A stretch of DNA of 64,000 nucleotides from Polyangiaceae bacterium (lineage in GTDB: Bacteria > Myxococcota_A > Polyangia > Polyangiales > Polyangiaceae). Positions within the stretch are counted from its first letter, which is position 1. Each line of letters starts with the position of its first letter. The notes below the pieces were generated by a model that was given only the letters and a program-made list of their open reading frames with translations, was not told the DNA's origin and did not search any database. Of the stretch, positions 36,201 to 43,655 are shown piece by piece. The DNA lies in contig JABFXY010000087.1 in assembly GCA_013361525.1 (NCBI GenBank), positions 1 to 64,000 on the forward strand. The letters run 5' to 3'. The translations under genes and the position numbers were made by a program.

Positions 36201-36348
36201 GAACATCATCAACGTCTTCGCGCGAGAGAACGCGGACTCCGTGACGCGCCGGATGATCATCGTCCGCCGCGACTCCGACGCAGGCGCCCTCCTCAAAACC
36301 CCGAAGGGCGAAGACCAAGCCGACTGGCTCGCGCTTCCTCCTCCCTGA
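33217..36348 (+). CDS. Large C-terminal processing protease (S41) with extra beta domains
   Basis: I chose the ATG at 33217 (GGGG before it); a GTG 17 codons earlier is possible. The 1043 residues start with a membrane anchor (RVGRVLFFLSAIALACVLAG). A PDZ domain follows (GGLGIVISVRDQQLTVMKPM, then GTPAERAGLKKFD), then the S41 core VGYVKIKNFQSTTFDEVVGAL, VLDLRGNPGGLLDQ, the nucleophile Ser in NGSSASASEILAGAL (about 392) and the Lys in GQQTFGKGSVQ. The C-terminal half (about 600-1043) adds CARDB/Ig-like folds (NAGDPMELTVKVKNNGASPV and a second VQRGEKVSMYLTVKNVGTG) and an SH3b-like part. The usual CtpA has only about 450 residues. It acts on periplasmic proteins. Confidence 0.92.
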   Translation: MRILERVGRVLFFLSAIALACVLAGKFGAGSLWRGFEPAVAGAAQQQKAPYDLTRLEAVNETLKYIRKKYVDPGRIKPPQMLLSALNYIQRDVAQVIVHQQEGGNEITVQVEGESKSFRVDNIQGPWDVAARLREVFAFLQKNLEGSDVDLRELEYAACNGMLHTLDPHSTFLSPEAYRDMNVTTSGAFGGLGIVISVRDQQLTVMKPMPGTPAERAGLKKFDRIVKIENESTLNMPLDDAVRRLRGEPGSKITVWIVREGDGGWAEAKPFPLTREVIKMSSVDSKQLDGNVGYVKIKNFQSTTFDEVVGALDGFKQKGAIKGLVLDLRGNPGGLLDQAVKIADLFLTDGTIVATVGASEGREERKAASAGTEPGYPIVVLVNGSSASASEILAGALKNLERGLIVGQQTFGKGSVQLVFPEITPEKAALKLTIAEYLTPNDVSIQGVGITPDVELDAMTVDPLEMDLTVQKDTYKEKELFASLESQYAAQPGKPDETVRYQFTSAEREIAREQGSESDDDVQNDFPVRFGRELAASMPSEKTPKEQLKAAKALLDRVKKDELTKVSGELEKLGVDWAAAPDAAPAVSAEALQVTVETSTPSNVVNAGDPMELTVKVKNNGASPVYRVRAQTESENGYFDAKELVFGRIAAGEEKSAKVQMGWCEIEGQKYASIHGRPKDAKRVCKIPMDAADRSDGVSIKFESEGGGTPATAEVRPTIRALPRPVFKYSYQIVDDRSGNGDGRVQRGEKVSMYLTVKNVGTGRSYETQANITNMSGDGLLLDAGRFDISNMKPGDVRKVAFSFDVAKDLADAEAIVSLSVGDRDLNEIAREKVKIPVEPASPISALDETRLAGTTGALLLDAPKTSARSFGQVPSGTAMHVIGRSGSFDKVQVDDARYAFVASSELAAGSGKAAAKLPFDDLYMLSPPELKIDASQLSTSASSVTIRGKATGANKIADLYGFVGSRKVFYQSNKKGADPKAASFEVDVPLKPGVNIINVFARENADSVTRRMIIVRRDSDAGALLKTPKGEDQADWLALPPP

Positions 36349-36361
36349 CCAGAGAAAGCGA

Positions 36362-36465
36362 GAGGGTTCGCCAAGGGCGCCAAGGGAAGAAGGAGAAAGA
36401 AGAGAAAGAGGGTTGGAAAACCAATCCTCTTCTTCCTTCTCTGCCCTTGGCGTCTTTTGGCGACC
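36362..36465. repeat. Palindromic element, copy B (between the S41 gene and the small membrane gene)
   Basis: The left arm GAGGGTTCGCCAAGGGCGCCA and right arm GCCCTTGGCGTCTTTTGGCGACC pair with a purine tract (GAAGGAGAAAGAAGAGAAAG) against a pyrimidine tract. The tip is GGTTGG-AAAA-CCAATC. Family as at 22162, 55767 and 61444. It lies between convergent genes. Confidence 0.85.
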
Positions 36466-36495
36466 TTCTTCTTCCGAGCTGCGAAGGCGCGGGAG

Positions 36496-36870
36496 CTACG
36501 AAGAGCGGAGCTTTCGCTCTTTGAGCGAGGACATCGCGACGCAGACGAGGAACACGATGGCGCCGACGATCGCGATCGCGGTGCCGATGTTGAACACGTA
36601 GTGAAGGGTCGCGGCGCCGGCGATGCCCATGACGAGCACGCCGAGGATGACCAGGCCGATGCCGATCACCGGATCGGGCGCGTCGTCGTTCGCCGACGAG
36701 GCTTCGGCCCGCGAGGCTTCGGCCCGCGAGGCTTCGGCCCGCGCCGCGGGCGCCTCGACGGCTTCGCGGCGCGCAACCGCGGCGTCCGGCTCCGTTCGAT
36801 CGGTGTCGTCAGCGTCAGAACCCGCGCCGGAGGGGGCGCGACCAGGAGAGTCCGCGTCCGTCATGACCAT
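36496..36870 (-). CDS. Small membrane protein with RAEAS repeats
   Basis: The ATG at 36870 is the likelier start; an ATG two codons later is also possible. The 124 residues have an acidic/charged N-terminal half (DAD, DDTDRTEPDA) with three exact RAEAS repeats from a 15-bp tandem repeat (36698-36742). Two membrane helices follow (PVIGIGLVILGVLVMGIAGA and GTAIAIVGAIVFLVCVAM) and a basic tail. It lies 14 bases after the TPR gene on the same strand, so probably co-transcribed. No family recognised. Confidence 0.7.
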   Translation of the reverse strand: MVMTDADSPGRAPSGAGSDADDTDRTEPDAAVARREAVEAPAARAEASRAEASRAEASSANDDAPDPVIGIGLVILGVLVMGIAGAATLHYVFNIGTAIAIVGAIVFLVCVAMSSLKERKLRSS

Positions 36871-36884
36871 TCGATCGTAGCGCC

Positions 36885-39584
36885 TCAACCCTTGGGGTTA
36901 AAGAGGTCGTCGAAGGCTGCGTCGAACTCGTCACCGGCTCCGACGGCGGCCGCCTTGGGCGGAGCCTTGTCCTGGCCGGTGCGCCGTTCGAGGTGCGAGA
37001 TGCGTTCTGCGACGGATCCGCGCGGATCTCGGTACGAGGGATCGAGACGGGCAACCAGCTGGAAGTAGTAGAGGGCTTGCTCGGCGTTGCTGCGCATTTC
37101 GTACGCGTTGCCGATCTCGTAGGTGAGCGCGACCTCTTGATCGGTCGTCTTGTGGGATGCGTGAAGCCCGCGAATGAACGCGTCTATCGCAACATCGAGG
37201 TTGCCCGCCTGGATGTGCAACATGCCGATCATCGATTGGCACACGCACTCGCGGGTCGGATCGCGCGAAGCGAGCTCGAACTCGTGCACGGCGTCGGCGA
37301 TGAGGCCCATCTCTTTGTAGGCGACGCCGAGATCGTAGTGGGTCGCCGCGTCGCTCTCCGCGATCTGCGCGGCGACGCCCGCCTTGAACTGCTCGAATAC
37401 CTGCTCGACGCTGACCTGCCCGGCCACCTGCGTGTCGGTCACCGGGCCGAAGCTCTCGAGCGCGTTGTCCATCTCGTCGAGCGCGTGGGCGATGTCGTAC
37501 GCGCGGTCGACGGTCAGCTCGCGCGTGTGGTGCGAGCGCGGCGACTCGGACGGCTTGTGTAGCATCGCGCCCGTGACGGGTTGGTCCAGGCGCGTGAGCT
37601 CGGCCGTGGGGAGCTCGGCGCCGGTGCCGCCACGAAGCTGAGCGATCTCGCGCTGCTTCTCCACCAAGAGCGGGTGATTCGGCAGGCGCGCGAGCTGCTC
37701 CGCGAGGATGCCCTCCGCTTCGTCGAGCATGCCGTGCGTCGTGAAGAACTCGATCTCTTCGAGCGCCGACTCGTCGAGCGCACCTGAGGCGGAAGGCCGC
37801 AGGTCGTCGAGCGCGTACGCAGGCATGCCGAAGCTGGTCGCCTCGGAAGCGAAGGGATCGTCGAGGAGGATGGGCGGCGCGTGACCGGAAGGCGGCGGCC
37901 CCATCGGCAGGCCATCGGCCGTGAGCTCCTCCAGGTCGTAGGAGGGCAGCGGCGCCATCGGATCGTAGCCGGGGCCCTGCGCGGCGGCGCCTTGTGCGGC
38001 GAGGCCGTGCGGCCGGCCCTGCGCCATCGGCGCGACCGACTGCGCGACCTCCTCTTCGACGGACGCGACCTCGTAGCCGAGAGAGCGAAGTAGATCGAGC
38101 GCGGGGCGGTTATCCGGCTCGAGCAGGAGCACCTCGTCGAGCAGGCGCGCGGCCGCATCGGGATCGCCGAGGTCGGCCATGTACCGCGCGAACGCGAGCA
38201 TCTCGAGCACGGCTGCGTCTTGATCGCCGCCCTCGATGAGCACGTCGCACAACCGCTCTCGCAGCTCGCGCGCGTTCGGGTGTTCGGCGATGGCCGCGCG
38301 CAACACGTGCGCTGCTGCGTCGAAGTCGCCGTTGCGACGGAGAATCTCCACCCGTGCTTGGATCTCGCGCAGGCGATTCTGCGGTGCTGCGCCTTCGGCG
38401 GGCGATGTGCCGGGCGGGTACGACTGGCGCAGCGGGAACGGTTGCTCGTCCTCGGACGCGGGCTCTTCCGCCTCGAGCTCGAGCTCCAGGTCGTCGACGA
38501 CGAGCTCGACCGAGCTGATCTCTTCCACGACCGAGATCGGAACCTCGTCGTCTTGCGTGATCTGCCGCGCCGAGGCCGGAGCCTGCGGGGCCTTCGGGAT
38601 CGCTTGCGCCGGAAGCGCGGCCGTCGACGGCGGGACAATCGACGCTTTGGAATCCGAGCTGCCGAGCGCCGCGAGCTGGCGCACGCCTTCGTCGTTCGGC
38701 GCCCGCTGCATGAGGTCCGCGACGAGTCGATCGAAGACGTCTCGTTGCCCCGCCTCGCGTGCGATGCGCGCGGCCTCTTTCTGGACCTCGATGGCCTTCG
38801 TCGGCTGGCCGAGCCCGATGAACGCACGCGCGAGGAGCGCGAGCGTGTCGAGGTCGCGCGGGTTCGCTTTGAACGCCGATTGGAGCTTCGCGAGCGCGGC
38901 CATCGGATCGCCGGGGCTGCCGCGATCGAGGAGGATCTCCGCGGCGAGTCGCGCGTACTTCGGCTCTTGGCGGTACTGGAGGATCCGCTCCACGACCCGG
39001 AGCGCATCGTCACGACGACCGATGCGGACGAGGATCTCGGAGGCGAGCGAGAACTCGTCCGTGGCGCTGTCGAAGTCGCGAACGCGCGTGTACGCGTCGG
39101 CGAGGCGTAGGTGCGAGACCGGGTTGTTCGAGTCGAGCCCGACGACCTTGCGGAAGATGTCGATGGCGTCGCGATCGCGACCGGCGACCTGCAGGCGCGT
39201 CGCCATCTCGTCGTAATACGCGAGCGCATCCGAGCGCAGATCCAGCTGCGTGAGGAGCTCTGCGAGCTTCGGAACGACGTGTCCGAACCGATCTTCGAGG
39301 TGCGGCGCGTGCTTCTGGATGATTTCGCGGATCTGTTTGTAGACCGCGACGGCCTTCACGCTGAAGCCCTGGACCGAGTAGTACGTCGCGACGCGGTCGT
39401 ACGTGGAGATGGCGTCCGCGAACTGCTGGATGCGCAGGTAGAGGTCGCCGATCTTCAGCAGTGTGCGGACGTCGTTCGGGTCCTCCGCGACGACCTTCTG
39501 GAACTCCGCGATAGCCTTGTCGTAGCGCTTCTTCTCGACAAGCTTCTGTGCTTCTTGGAGGATCTTGTCGCGGTTGATCGCCAC
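36885..39584 (-). CDS. Large TPR-repeat protein
   Basis: I start at the GTG at 39584, with GGAG 6 bases before it; the frame is open upstream, but the family sequence begins AINRDKILQEAQKLVEKKRY. The 899 residues are mostly TPR repeats: RYDKAIAEFQKVVAEDPNDV, LLKIGDLYLRIQQFADAIS, FRKVVGLDSNNPVSHLRLAD, and others in the C-terminal third (VGDLG-like ATHYDLGVAYKEMGLIADAV). An acidic/Ala-Pro segment interrupts them (about 340-420). There is no signal peptide, so it is cytoplasmic. It likely acts as a scaffold for protein complexes; the partner is unknown. Myxobacteria carry many such TPR proteins. Confidence 0.82.
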   Translation of the reverse strand: MAINRDKILQEAQKLVEKKRYDKAIAEFQKVVAEDPNDVRTLLKIGDLYLRIQQFADAISTYDRVATYYSVQGFSVKAVAVYKQIREIIQKHAPHLEDRFGHVVPKLAELLTQLDLRSDALAYYDEMATRLQVAGRDRDAIDIFRKVVGLDSNNPVSHLRLADAYTRVRDFDSATDEFSLASEILVRIGRRDDALRVVERILQYRQEPKYARLAAEILLDRGSPGDPMAALAKLQSAFKANPRDLDTLALLARAFIGLGQPTKAIEVQKEAARIAREAGQRDVFDRLVADLMQRAPNDEGVRQLAALGSSDSKASIVPPSTAALPAQAIPKAPQAPASARQITQDDEVPISVVEEISSVELVVDDLELELEAEEPASEDEQPFPLRQSYPPGTSPAEGAAPQNRLREIQARVEILRRNGDFDAAAHVLRAAIAEHPNARELRERLCDVLIEGGDQDAAVLEMLAFARYMADLGDPDAAARLLDEVLLLEPDNRPALDLLRSLGYEVASVEEEVAQSVAPMAQGRPHGLAAQGAAAQGPGYDPMAPLPSYDLEELTADGLPMGPPPSGHAPPILLDDPFASEATSFGMPAYALDDLRPSASGALDESALEEIEFFTTHGMLDEAEGILAEQLARLPNHPLLVEKQREIAQLRGGTGAELPTAELTRLDQPVTGAMLHKPSESPRSHHTRELTVDRAYDIAHALDEMDNALESFGPVTDTQVAGQVSVEQVFEQFKAGVAAQIAESDAATHYDLGVAYKEMGLIADAVHEFELASRDPTRECVCQSMIGMLHIQAGNLDVAIDAFIRGLHASHKTTDQEVALTYEIGNAYEMRSNAEQALYYFQLVARLDPSYRDPRGSVAERISHLERRTGQDKAPPKAAAVGAGDEFDAAFDDLFNPKG

Positions 39585-39652
39585 TCCGGTCTCCGGGGGA
39601 CGCTTCGAAGGCCATGCACGCTTTGCCGAAGCCTTTCGTGCATGCGCCAGCC

Positions 39653-39674
39653 GCGCGTGGAGAAATCCACGCGC
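39653..39674. other. Hairpin in the divergent gap between TPR gene and tldD
   Basis: A perfect 9-bp stem GCGCGTGGA/TCCACGCGC with a GAAA tetraloop lies about 69 bases upstream of the TPR gene. Another perfect stem, CCCCGTCG/CGACGGGG with a CC loop, is at 39753-39770, nearer tldD. They could be operators or leader hairpins. The remainder of the gap (39585-39859) has no supported gene. Confidence 0.4.
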
Positions 39675-39859
39675 AAGACGAAACAAAGGCTAGACGAATG
39701 TACAACAAGAGCTGCCATTCCGGCATGCTTTGTCGCTGCTACATTCAACCATCCCCGTCGCCCGACGGGGGCGCCAGCCGAGCGAATTCACCCTAGGATT
39801 CGCCCGGCCCGAGGCTCGGAGAGGGTCCGAGCCATGGCAAAACGACCGGACGATCGCGC

Positions 39860-41311
39860 ATGACGATGACCACGACCCGAGCCTACCGAGCCCCGTTCTC
39901 GCCGGGCGGTCCCCACGCCATGGATGCGGCCACCTTGAGCCGCCTCCTCTCCATCGCCTTGGAGCGGGGGGGTGATTACGCCGACGTGTTCTTCGAATAC
40001 CGCGCCGGAGGCGGGTTTTCCTTCGAAGAAGGCATCCTCAAGGCCGCCTCCCGCGGTGTGTCGATGGGCCTCGGCGTCCGCGTCCAGAAGGGTGACGCGA
40101 CCGGGTTTGCCTACACCGAGGACCTGGAGTGGGATGCCATGAAGCGCGCCGCCGAGACGGCCGCGCTCATCGCGAAGGCCGGTGGCGGCCGGGTCGAGGT
40201 CGTCCTGAAGCCGAAGAGCCTCTCGCGCCGGTACGACCTCGACGTCCTCTCGCTCGACCGTCCGGGCGCCGAAAAGCGCGCCCTCCTCGAGCGGGCGAGC
40301 GCGGCAGCCCACGCGGCGAACCCACTGATCGTGAAGGCGGAGGCGAGCTTCGCCGAGGAAATCCGCGAGATCCTCGTCGCGACCAGCGACGGCGTCATGA
40401 CCTCCGACGTCCAGCCGCTCTTTCGCATGGGCGTTCGAGCGATCGCCGAGCGCGCCGGCAAGCGACAGGAAGGTTCGAGCGGCGGCGGCGGGCGCATGTC
40501 GATGGCCTATTTCGACGACAAGTCGCCCGAGCACCACGGTCGCGAGGCAGCGCGCCAAGCCGTCGTGATGCTCGACGCCCGCGAGGCCCCTGCCGGAGAG
40601 ATGAACGTCGTCCTCGCGCCGGGGGACAGCGGCATCCTCCTGCACGAGGCGGTCGGTCACGGGCTCGAGGCGGACTTCAACCGCAAGGGCACGAGCAACT
40701 ACTCCGGCCAGCTCAACCAAGAGGTCGCAAGCTCCCTCTGCACCGTGGTCGACGACGCGTCGCTGCTCATGACCCGCGGCACCATCAACGTCGACGACGA
40801 AGGCATGGAGCCGGGGCGCAGCGTGCTGATCGAGGGCGGAAAGCTCATCGGTTACATGCACGACCGGCTCTCCGCGCGGCACTACAAGCTGTCGCCGACG
40901 GGCAACGGGCGACGCGAGAGCTTCGCGGCGATTCCCCTGCCCCGCATGACCAACACCATCCTGCTCGCCGGTGAGGAGGACCCCGCCGACATCGTGAAGA
41001 CGGTGAAAAACGGCGTTTTCGCGAAGAAGTTCGGCGGCGGGCAGGTCGACATCTCGAACGGCGACTTCGTGTTCTCGCTCACCGAGAGCTACCTCATCGA
41101 AGACGGCGTCATCACCGCCCCGCTGAAGGGCGTGAACCTGATCGGCAACGGTCCCGACGTGCTGCGCAGGGTCACGATGCTCGGAAACGACCTCGAGGTC
41201 AGCGACGGCATCTGGACGTGCGGCAAAGACGGTCAGAGCGTCCCGGTCGGCGTCGGTTGCCCGACCATCAAGATCGATCGCATCACGGTCGGGGGCACGA
41301 AGATCGGTTGA
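39860..41311 (+). CDS. tldD: TldD-type metalloprotease
   Basis: The TldD/TldE (PmbA) pair is a zinc protease that degrades unfolded peptides and matures some ribosomal peptides. The 483 residues carry the metal site HEAVGHGLEADFNRKGTS (His near 262), FFEYRAGGGFSFEEGI-type early motifs and GAIKGVNLIGNGP-type C-terminal motifs. The length fits TldD (about 480), which bears the metal motif; its TldE partner is not in this window. The gene lies 9 bases from the regulator that follows. Confidence 0.92.
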   Translation: MTMTTTRAYRAPFSPGGPHAMDAATLSRLLSIALERGGDYADVFFEYRAGGGFSFEEGILKAASRGVSMGLGVRVQKGDATGFAYTEDLEWDAMKRAAETAALIAKAGGGRVEVVLKPKSLSRRYDLDVLSLDRPGAEKRALLERASAAAHAANPLIVKAEASFAEEIREILVATSDGVMTSDVQPLFRMGVRAIAERAGKRQEGSSGGGGRMSMAYFDDKSPEHHGREAARQAVVMLDAREAPAGEMNVVLAPGDSGILLHEAVGHGLEADFNRKGTSNYSGQLNQEVASSLCTVVDDASLLMTRGTINVDDEGMEPGRSVLIEGGKLIGYMHDRLSARHYKLSPTGNGRRESFAAIPLPRMTNTILLAGEEDPADIVKTVKNGVFAKKFGGGQVDISNGDFVFSLTESYLIEDGVITAPLKGVNLIGNGPDVLRRVTMLGNDLEVSDGIWTCGKDGQSVPVGVGCPTIKIDRITVGGTKIG

Positions 41312-41320
41312 GCACGTTCC

Positions 41321-42022
41321 ATGGCGCGCGCGAGCTTTGTCGGGATTGTGGGCCACGGCCCCGACATCGACCGAGATGACGGGGCCGCGCACGTCCTGCG
41401 TCAGCTCGGCGCGGACGTGCGCACGTTGGACCTCTGGGACGACCCCGCCGGCATGTTCAAGCGGGAAGACGAGGCGGCTCGCGCCGTGATCGTCGACGCA
41501 GGCGCGCGGCCCGATATCGGCGCGCTGGTCTTACGCAGGCTGCGTCGCGAGCCACGCCTCTCGGAGGTCGGCGCGATCCTCGCCGTCGATCACAGGCAGG
41601 TGGCCCGACTCGATCCGTCGGCGGGCTTCGACGACTTCATCCTGTGTCCGGTCGTGCCCGGCGAGCTCTATGCGCGGGTCCGCGCGCTGGAGTGGAAGAA
41701 GAGCGAGTTCACGACCGAAGAGCGCGTGAAGCTCGGCGCCATCATGATCGATCGCGCGGCGCGTGAGGTGACGCGCGGCGCGGAGGTCATCGGCCTCACC
41801 GCCCGCGAGTTCGATCTCCTTTCGTATCTCGCCGACCAGCGCGGCAAGGTCGTCTCGCGCACGGAGCTGCTGGAGCGCGTTTGGGGAACGGCGTACGAGG
41901 GCGGTCCGCGAACGATCGACATCCACGTTCGCCGCCTGCGCGCGAAGCTCGGGCCGGGGCTGGATCTGGTCACGTTCCGCCGGTCGGGGTATCGACTACG
42001 AACCCCTCCCGGCACCCCATGA
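41321..42022 (+). CDS. OmpR/PhoB-type winged-helix regulator with a degenerate receiver
   Basis: A 233-residue protein. The C-terminal 100 residues are a clear OmpR winged helix (GLTAREFDLLSYLADQRGKV, TELLERVWGTAYEGGPRTID, IHVRRLRAKLG). The N-terminal part has the size and strand pattern of a receiver. It lacks the acidic pair at strand 1 (VGIVGHG) and the conserved Lys before Pro in strand 5 (FILCPVVPGEL); only an Asp near 59 (AVIVDAG) could be the phosphoacceptor. It is probably phosphorylation-independent. No partner kinase is adjacent. The stop overlaps the pdxA start. Confidence 0.85.
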   Translation: MARASFVGIVGHGPDIDRDDGAAHVLRQLGADVRTLDLWDDPAGMFKREDEAARAVIVDAGARPDIGALVLRRLRREPRLSEVGAILAVDHRQVARLDPSAGFDDFILCPVVPGELYARVRALEWKKSEFTTEERVKLGAIMIDRAAREVTRGAEVIGLTAREFDLLSYLADQRGKVVSRTELLERVWGTAYEGGPRTIDIHVRRLRAKLGPGLDLVTFRRSGYRLRTPPGTP

Positions 42023-43131
42023 AAAACCCGATCCTCGCGATGTCGCTCGGCTGCCCTGCAGGGGTCGGTCCCGTCGTCGCCGTACGAGCCGCGGCACGAG
42101 CGCACGAACATCGTTGCGTTCTCGTCGGTGATCCAGCGGTCGTCGCGAAGGCGATCGCTGCGTCGGATCTCGACGTCGGCTTTTCGACCGTCGCATCGCG
42201 TGAAGAGGTCGAAGCGCTGCCTACCGGCACGCTCGCCGTCTACGCGAAGAGCGCCGAGCTCGGCGCTCGGCTCGTGCCCGGCAAGCCGGATGCGCCGGCG
42301 GGGAGCGCGCAGCTTTCGTGGATCGACCAAGCGCTCGAGCTCGTGACGCGCGGGTTCGCGGACGCGCTCGTGACGGGTCCGGTCTCGAAACACGCGATCG
42401 CGACGAGCGGCGCGCGCGGCTCGGCGACGTTCCTCGGCCATACGGAGCACCTCGCGCACAAGCTCCGCTCCAAAGAAGTCGTGATGGCGTTTTGGTCGCC
42501 GGAGCTCACCACGGCCCTCGTGACGACACATCTGCCGCTCGCCGCGGTGCCCAAAGCCATCCGTCCGCGCGACGTCGCAATGGCGACCTATTGGCTCGCA
42601 CGCCTGCTCGCGGCATTGGGATCCCGTTCGCCGCGCGTCGCGGTTGCCTCGCTGAACCCACACGCCGGTGAGGGCGGATTGCTCGGCAACGAGGAGACCA
42701 AGAAGATCGCACCGGGTATCGAGCTCGCGCGCGAACGGCTTCGAGACGAGCGGCGGAGCGCGCGCATCGAAGGCCCGGTCGGCGCGGAGACGGCGTTCCG
42801 AAGAGCGATCCAGCGAGAGGGCGCGCGTTACGACGGCGTCGTCGCGATGTACCACGACCAAGCAACCATCCCGATGAAGCTCCTCGCCTTCGGCGACGCG
42901 GTGAACGTCACGCTCGGCCTGCCGATCATTCGCACCAGCGTCGATCACGGCACCGGCTACGACATCGCTTGGAAAAAGAGCGCAGACGCCGCCGGCATGA
43001 TCGAAGCGGCGAGCCTCGCCGCCCGACTGGTCAAGAGCGGCTATTTGAATCGGCGCGCGCGTTCGTCCCTAGGGGTTGTCCCAAGTTTCGGCTCGTCCTT
43101 CAGCCCGGCCCGCGCTGACGCGCGCAAGTGA
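42019..43131 (+). CDS. pdxA: 4-hydroxythreonine-4-phosphate dehydrogenase
   Basis: PdxA oxidises 4-hydroxythreonine phosphate in pyridoxal phosphate synthesis. From the ATG at 42019 there are 370 residues. Motifs seen: AMSLGCPAGVGPVVA, VTGPVSKHAI, FLGHTEHLAHKL (metal His), SLNPHAGEGGLLGNEE, VAMYHDQATIPMKLLAFGDA, and PIIRTSVDHGTGYDIAW. The usual protein ends near YLNRRARSS; here about 20 extra residues (LGVVPSFGSSFSPARADARK) are encoded by a palindromic element. The extension probably results from the insertion. Confidence 0.9.
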   Translation: MKNPILAMSLGCPAGVGPVVAVRAAARAHEHRCVLVGDPAVVAKAIAASDLDVGFSTVASREEVEALPTGTLAVYAKSAELGARLVPGKPDAPAGSAQLSWIDQALELVTRGFADALVTGPVSKHAIATSGARGSATFLGHTEHLAHKLRSKEVVMAFWSPELTTALVTTHLPLAAVPKAIRPRDVAMATYWLARLLAALGSRSPRVAVASLNPHAGEGGLLGNEETKKIAPGIELARERLRDERRSARIEGPVGAETAFRRAIQREGARYDGVVAMYHDQATIPMKLLAFGDAVNVTLGLPIIRTSVDHGTGYDIAWKKSADAAGMIEAASLAARLVKSGYLNRRARSSLGVVPSFGSSFSPARADARK

Positions 43132-43165
43132 AGGCCGGGCCGAACGCTGAAGTCTGGACAGCCCC
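43072..43165. repeat. 94-bp palindromic element at the pdxA 3' end
   Basis: Nested inverted repeats: outer GGGGTTGTCC/GGACAGCCCC (one G-T pair), middle TTCAGC/GCTGAA and CCGGCC/GGCCGG, inner CGCGC-TGAC-GCGCG. The element covers the last 20 codons of pdxA and its stop codon (43129-43131). It looks like a REP- or MITE-like sequence inserted near the end of pdxA. No second copy was noticed in this window. Confidence 0.65.
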
Positions 43166-43171
43166 TTCATT

Positions 43172-43206
43172 GTCACTTGGCCGCCCTTCGGGCGGACGAA
43201 GGTGAC
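43172..43206. terminator. Terminator-like hairpin between pdxA and dtd
   Basis: The stem GTCACTT/AAGGTGAC with inner CCGCCC-TTC-GGGCGG ends 3 bases from the dtd stop. It can form on both strands. There is no long T-run, so it may also work through Rho or as a 3' stabiliser. Confidence 0.45.
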
Positions 43207-43208
43207 AT

Positions 43209-43655
43209 TCAACGCGCGCGCGAATCGAGGAGGATCGTCACCGGGCCGTCGTTGTCGACGAGCACGCGCATCTCCGCACCGAACCGGCCTGTCTCGACGC
43301 GGCTGACCTTCGTGCGCAGCCGCTCGACGAGCCGCACGAGGAATGCCTCCGCCTCGGCGGGGGCCATCGCACCGGAAAAGCTCGGCCGATTGCCCTTGCT
43401 CACGTCGCCGAGCAGCGTGAACTGCGATACGACGAGGAGCCCGCCCCCGGCATCGACGACCGAACGCGCCATCTTTCCGCGCTCGTCCTCGAATACCCGC
43501 AAGTCCGGGAGCTTTCGAGCGATGTAATCGAGATCGGTCTCGGCATCGCCGGCCTGCGCGCCGACGAACGCAACGAGCCCGCGATCGATCGCGCCGACCG
43601 TCTCGTCAGCGACCTCGACGCGGGCGCTCGTCACGCGCTGAACGACCGCCTTCAA
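43209..43655 (-). CDS. dtd: D-aminoacyl-tRNA deacylase
   Basis: Dtd removes D-amino acids from mischarged tRNA. The 148 residues show RVTSARVEVADETVGAIDRG, LLVVSQFTLLGDVSKGNRPS (the SQFTL active-site motif) and VDNDGPVTILLD, with the Gly-Pro element of the fold. The length is typical (about 145-150). Its start overlaps the Cys-rich gene by 4 bases (ATGA), so the two are coupled. Confidence 0.95.
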   Translation of the reverse strand: MKAVVQRVTSARVEVADETVGAIDRGLVAFVGAQAGDAETDLDYIARKLPDLRVFEDERGKMARSVVDAGGGLLVVSQFTLLGDVSKGNRPSFSGAMAPAEAEAFLVRLVERLRTKVSRVETGRFGAEMRVLVDNDGPVTILLDSRAR

